From Conexibacter woesei DSM 14684 (GTDB lineage Bacteria > Actinomycetota > Thermoleophilia > Solirubrobacterales > Solirubrobacteraceae): 64,000 bases of DNA. This document shows, in pieces, positions 60,756 through 64,000 of this stretch. Position 1 is the stretch's first letter. Each line of letters starts with the position of its first letter. Made by a program: the position numbers and the translations under genes. The notes below the pieces were generated by a model. It was not told the DNA's origin. It made no database searches and was given only the letters and a program-made list of their open reading frames with translations. The stretch is from positions 5,318,001-5,382,000 of the forward strand of contig NC_013739.1 in assembly GCF_000025265.1 (NCBI RefSeq), written 5' to 3'.

Positions 60756-61910
60756 ATGACGAACGTTGCAGGCATCGAGCGAACGGAGTACGCCGCGCGC
60801 ACCGCGAAGGCGCTCTCCGAGGCGCAGCGGCGCGGCTGTGACGCGCTGCTCGTGCTCGGCCGCGGCGGCGGCTCGTTCGAGCGCCACGGCGACGTGCAGT
60901 ACCTGACCGGCCACTACCCGCTGTTCCCGGCGATCCCCGACCAGCCCGGGCACTGGCGCCTGCGCGGCCACGCCGCCGCGGTCGTGACCGCCGATCGGAC
61001 GACGCTCGTGACCGACGACGAGATCGACGAGACCGCCGCCGTCGCCGACGCGGTCCGCGCGACGCCCGACGTGCTGCGCGGGATCGCCGACGCGGACCTC
61101 GGCACCGGGCGCGTCGCGCTCGTCGGCGGCGAGCTGCTCGGACCCGGCGCGACCGGCGCGCTGACCGACCTGCTCGGCGCCACCTTGACGCCCGTCCCCG
61201 ACCTGCTGACGCCGCAGCGGCTGATCAAGAGCCCTGCCGAGCAGGCGCTGCTGCGCGCCGCCTCCGCTGTTGGCGCGGCCGCGATCGGCGCGGCGCTCGA
61301 CGCCGCCCGCGACGGCGCCTCCGAGCAGGACGCCGCCGCCGAGGCGCTGCGGACCGCGGCGCGCGCCGGCGCCTCGGTCGCGAACGTCTTCACCGGCCTC
61401 TACGGCCCGGACCGACCGCCGCGCCGCCGGCACTTCCCGTCGTACGCCGACGACGCCGCGCCCGCGCCCGGCGACGTCTTCGCGATCGACATGTCAGGCG
61501 CGCTCGACGGCTACCTGTTCGACTTCGCTCGCACGGTCGTCGTCGGCGAGGACCGGCACGGCGCCGCGGCGCTGATCGCGCAGGCGCGCGAGATCGTCGA
61601 GACGACGGTCGCGACGCTGCGTCCGGGCGCGACGGCGGCGACCGCCGCGCAGGCTGGCGCGGAGGCGATGGCGGCACACGGCCACGTGCTGGAGGAGTCG
61701 GAGTTCCCCGGGCTCGGCCACGGCCTCGGGCTCGGCTTCGAGGACCCGTGGCTGACGCTCGACAACGACACGCCGCTGCAGGCGGGCATGTGCATCGCCG
61801 TCGAGCGGATGCTGTTCGACGGGCCGCTCGCGGCGACGTTCGAGCACAACGTGATCGTCACGGACAGCGCGCCGGAGGTGCTGACCGCCGCCGCGCCCGC
61901 TTCGCGTTAG
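60756..61910 (+). CDS. M24-family metallopeptidase (Xaa-Pro aminopeptidase/creatinase-like)
   Basis: A 384-residue protein with an N-terminal creatinase-like domain and a C-terminal pita-bread domain. The five metal ligands can be traced: Asp in AIDMSG (about 245), Asp in FDFARTV (about 256), His in GLGHGLGLGFE (about 320), Glu in AVERMLF (about 349) and Glu in FEHNVIV (about 362). AAGGAG lies five bases before ATG 60756. It probably trims dipeptides or related compounds imported by the adjacent transporter. Confidence 0.9.
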   Translation: MTNVAGIERTEYAARTAKALSEAQRRGCDALLVLGRGGGSFERHGDVQYLTGHYPLFPAIPDQPGHWRLRGHAAAVVTADRTTLVTDDEIDETAAVADAVRATPDVLRGIADADLGTGRVALVGGELLGPGATGALTDLLGATLTPVPDLLTPQRLIKSPAEQALLRAASAVGAAAIGAALDAARDGASEQDAAAEALRTAARAGASVANVFTGLYGPDRPPRRRHFPSYADDAAPAPGDVFAIDMSGALDGYLFDFARTVVVGEDRHGAAALIAQAREIVETTVATLRPGATAATAAQAGAEAMAAHGHVLEESEFPGLGHGLGLGFEDPWLTLDNDTPLQAGMCIAVERMLFDGPLAATFEHNVIVTDSAPEVLTAAAPASR

Positions 61911-61914
61911 GACC

Positions 61915-61928
61915 GGCGCGATCGCGCC
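61915..61928. terminator. Short palindrome between convergent M24 and gntR genes
   Basis: GGCGCGATCGCGCC is a perfect 14-base palindrome in the 19-base gap between two stops. It may form a weak cruciform/terminator, but it has no loop or T-run. Confidence 0.3.
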
Positions 61929-61929
61929 G

Positions 61930-62652
61930 CTACGGCCGCAGGCCCTCGTCGACGAGCAGCTGGTTGACGTCGGCGATGTGCTCCGCCATCGCGGCTGCTG
62001 CGGCGGCGGGGTCGTGCGCGGCGATCGCCGCGAGGATCGTGCCGTGCGCCGTCAGCGACCTGCTGCGGCGCCTGCGGCTCTGCAGCGGCCGGTTGCGGCT
62101 CGGCGCCATCCACTCCGACGCGACCTCGGCCAGCTTCACCAGCAGCGGGTTGTGGGTCGCGCGGGCGATCTCCTGGTGGAACTCGACGTCGAGCTCGACC
62201 GCGCGCGCCGCCGATCTTCTGCCCTCCAGCTCGCGCTGGATCGCGGTCAGCCGCTCGATGTCGCGCGCGGTCGCGCGGCTGGCGGCGCGGCCCGCGATCG
62301 GCGGCTCGATCGTCGCGCGCAGGTCCATCACCTGCGAGACGGAGCGCTCGGAGTCGGACATGACGGCGAGCAGGCTGCCGCTCTGCAGCATCGGGCTGGC
62401 GTCGGCGACGATCGTGCCGCGGCCGGGGCGGCGGTCGATCATCCCCTTCAGCTCCAGCTCGCGCAGCGCTTCGCGCACGCTTGCGCGCGAGACGCCGAGC
62501 TGGACGGCGAACTCGCGCTCGGGCGGCAACCGCGCCCCTTCCGCCAGCTCGCCCGTCAGGATCATGTGCTCGAGCTTGGCCGAGAGGTTGTCCGAGACAT
62601 GGACCGGCCTCGTCGCGAGGGCCGACCAGTCGACTGGCGTGTTGGCGGTCAT
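61930..62652 (-). CDS. GntR-family regulator, FadR subfamily
   Basis: A 240-residue repressor-type protein. The winged helix lies at residues 22-85 (LPPEREFAVQLGVSRASVRE) and is followed by the all-helical FCD ligand domain with metal-binding Asp/His pattern (VELDVEFHQEIARATHNPLL; AEHIADVNQLL near the end). A TGGT-TCG-ACCA dyad precedes its own gene, and related sites precede the importer/peptidase and TauE/GGT units, so it is the likely regulator of all three. Confidence 0.92.
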   Translation of the reverse strand: MTANTPVDWSALATRPVHVSDNLSAKLEHMILTGELAEGARLPPEREFAVQLGVSRASVREALRELELKGMIDRRPGRGTIVADASPMLQSGSLLAVMSDSERSVSQVMDLRATIEPPIAGRAASRATARDIERLTAIQRELEGRRSAARAVELDVEFHQEIARATHNPLLVKLAEVASEWMAPSRNRPLQSRRRRSRSLTAHGTILAAIAAHDPAAAAAAMAEHIADVNQLLVDEGLRP

Positions 62653-62672
62653 GCGGTTGTGTCCTGGTCCGT

Positions 62673-62683
62673 TGGTTCGACCA
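62673..62683. promoter_or_regulatory. GntR autoregulatory operator
   Basis: TGGT-TCG-ACCA (core TTGGTTCGACC from 62672) lies 20 bases before the gntR start, next to a TAGGTT box on the reverse strand. Third copy of the TTGGTYNGACC motif. Confidence 0.6.
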
Positions 62684-62687
62684 TAAC

Positions 62688-63545
62688 CTAGCCTGCGGGG
62701 GCGCCAACGGCAAGCGGTGGGCGGCCCGCGACCGTGTCGGCGAACGTGTCCCAGAACGGCGCGGGCAGCTCGTGGCCGGCGCGCGGCAGCACGAGCAGCT
62801 CGGCCCCGGGGATCCGCTCGCGCAGCGCATGCGCGTGGGGCAGCGGGAAGACCGGGTCGCGCTCGCCGTGGACGACGCACGTCGGCACGTCGATCGCCTC
62901 CAGCCGCGCGTCCTCGTCCAGCTCGATCAGGAAGTGGTTGGCCAGGCACGACGCGATCGAGGCCGCGCGCGCCACGTCGCGCACGGCGAGCGCCCGCATC
63001 GCCTGCTCGTCGAAGTACGGTGAAGGTCCGGAGAAGACGCGCATCAATCCGGTGACGTAGTCGACGACGGCCGCCGCGTCGCCGGGGTCGGGGCCGCCGG
63101 ACCCTGTGAAGGAGACGAACTCCGGCGACATCGGCGGCAGGCCCGGTCCGCCCGGCGAGGTCGAGACGAGCGTCAGCGCGGTGACGCGCTCGCGGTGGCG
63201 CAGCGCGGCGCCGGCGGCGATCGCGCCGGCCATCGAGCGGCCGGCGACGTGCGCGCGCTCGATCCCGAGCGCGTCGAGCACGCCGATCGCGTCGTCGGTC
63301 ATGTCGCGCAGCGAGTAGCCGGGCCGACCGGGCGGCCAGCTCGCGGAGCGGCCTGTGTCGCGGTTGTCGAAGCGGACGACGTGCCGCCCGCGCGCCGCGA
63401 TCCGCTCACACAGCTCCTGCTCCCACCACAGCATCGACGCCGACGCGCCGTGGACCAGCAGGACGGCCGGGTCGGCCGCGTCGCCGAACGTCTCGACGCA
63501 CAGCTCGACGCCGTTGGCCCGCACGATCCGCTCTCCGCTCACCAT
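62688..63545 (-). CDS. Alpha/beta-hydrolase fold protein
   Basis: A 285-residue hydrolase. The oxyanion segment is LVHGASASMLWW (about residue 30), the nucleophile elbow is GRSMAG (Ser at about 103), the acid is in HGERDPVF (about 233), and the catalytic His is in RAGHELP (about 260). It resembles esterase/haloperoxidase-like cytoplasmic hydrolases. It lies upstream of gntR in the same direction, with its stop 35 bases before the GntR start and the GntR operator between. Substrate unknown. Confidence 0.9.
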   Translation of the reverse strand: MVSGERIVRANGVELCVETFGDAADPAVLLVHGASASMLWWEQELCERIAARGRHVVRFDNRDTGRSASWPPGRPGYSLRDMTDDAIGVLDALGIERAHVAGRSMAGAIAAGAALRHRERVTALTLVSTSPGGPGLPPMSPEFVSFTGSGGPDPGDAAAVVDYVTGLMRVFSGPSPYFDEQAMRALAVRDVARAASIASCLANHFLIELDEDARLEAIDVPTCVVHGERDPVFPLPHAHALRERIPGAELLVLPRAGHELPAPFWDTFADTVAGRPPLAVGAPAG

Positions 63546-63635
63546 GCCATCTTGGACGACGGGGAGGCCGGAACGTCATCGGTTCTGGCGCTTGCCTGCC
63601 CTCGACGCGTTCGGGACGAGCGCTCTACGTCGCGC

Positions 63636-64000
63636 TCAGCCGGAAGCGTGCAGACCGGCGAGGAACGCCGCGATCGGCTCCGCAACGCGATCGGGCGCAG
63701 CGGTGTGGGCGACGTGGCCGAGGCCGGCGAGCCGGACGACCTCGACGCGGCGCAACGTCGCGGCGAGCCGGGCGGAGACGGCCTGCGCGCCGCCGGGGCT
63801 CGTCGCCCCGACCAGCAGCAGCGTCGGCACGTCGATCGTCGCGTAGCGATCGAGGTCGTCCCCGAGCGCTGCGATCGCGGCGATCTCGCGCGGGACGGTC
63901 GCCGCGAGCCGTCTGAAGGCGGCCGTCGGCTTGACGCGCAGCGTCGAGAGCGGACCGTCCGCGGTCACGAGCCCGGCGTCGTCGAGCAGCCGCATCGCGA
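63636..64000 (-). CDS. Alpha/beta-hydrolase-like protein (N-terminal part outside window)
   Basis: The reverse frame is open from the right edge to a stop at 63636, giving at least 121 residues. The end pattern VPTLLLVGATSPGG ... VVRLAGLGHVAHTAAPDRV carries the late acid/His region of an alpha/beta hydrolase (His in GLGHVAH). The Ser elbow lies beyond the window. A 90-base gap separates it from the next hydrolase. Confidence 0.75.
   Translation of the reverse strand, partial: AMRLLDDAGLVTADGPLSTLRVKPTAAFRRLAATVPREIAAIAALGDDLDRYATIDVPTLLLVGATSPGGAQAVSARLAATLRRVEVVRLAGLGHVAHTAAPDRVAEPIAAFLAGLHASG

Noticed and set aside
61915-61928. Palindrome GGCGCGATCGCGCC as a GntR operator
   Set aside because: It lacks the TTGGT/ACC core and lies between two stops, not at a promoter.

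Overview
The window is chromosomal DNA of a very GC-rich actinobacterium, with G or C at almost every third codon position. Tat-type lipoproteins, a PucR regulator, an ANTAR response regulator, ROK repressors and many gene starts that look leaderless fit Actinobacteria. The gene mix suggests Thermoleophilia/Solirubrobacterales (Conexibacter-like), but that is inference from style and not from a marker gene. I see no rRNA, tRNA, CRISPR array, phage or insertion sequence. The window cuts a TetR gene at the left edge and an alpha/beta hydrolase at the right edge.

Layout. (1) 1-4.0 kb: TetR regulator divergent from an MMPL/RND exporter, then an acyl desaturase. (2) 4.0-12.6 kb: an apparent amino-sugar uptake and catabolism locus. 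It has a ribose/xylose-type ABC importer, a polysaccharide deacetylase, a C45-type acylase, a ROK repressor, a ROK kinase and a SIS-domain isomerase/deaminase. Two ROK-like operators tie the importer to the kinase. (3) 12.6-15.6 kb: DAHP synthase, a lipoate-ligase-like protein, a P-loop-kinase-like protein with a ruined Walker A motif, and a cold-shock protein. (4) 15.6-34.1 kb: a 14-gene, mostly stop/start-overlapping catabolic operon. It encodes a peptide-type ABC importer, N,N-dimethylformamidase-like enzyme, hydroxyacid dehydrogenase, TIM-barrel isomerase, Gfo/Idh oxidoreductase, cyclase-type hydrolase, bicupin, RraA aldolase and RidA. A PucR regulator, a second binding protein and a glycerate kinase flank it. 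I read it as an uncharacterised pathway for a nitrogenous (amide) compound that drains through a C3 acid to glycerate. (5) 34.2-41.6 kb: pstSCAB followed by four linked genes (lipoprotein, two zinc-ribbon proteins, secreted phosphoesterase). (6) 41.6-49.8 kb: histidine kinase and ANTAR regulator next to cydABDC, cytochrome bd oxidase plus its assembly ABC transporter. (7) 49.8-52.7 kb: YrhK-like membrane protein, secreted beta-propeller, HhH-GPD protein. (8) 52.8-63.5 kb: split TauE/SafE exporter, gamma-glutamyltransferase-like enzyme, a second peptide-type ABC importer, M24 peptidase and a FadR-type GntR regulator. These are connected by three copies of a TTGGTYNGACC operator.

The most unusual signals are four. 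Arginine codon choice appears to follow membrane topology, with AGA concentrated in extracytoplasmic segments. Palindromic elements sit in frame inside the interdomain linkers of both cydD and cydC and share their architecture with an intergenic hairpin. The 14-gene operon looks like an undescribed pathway. A GntR-controlled peptide/sulfur regulon can be read directly from its operators.
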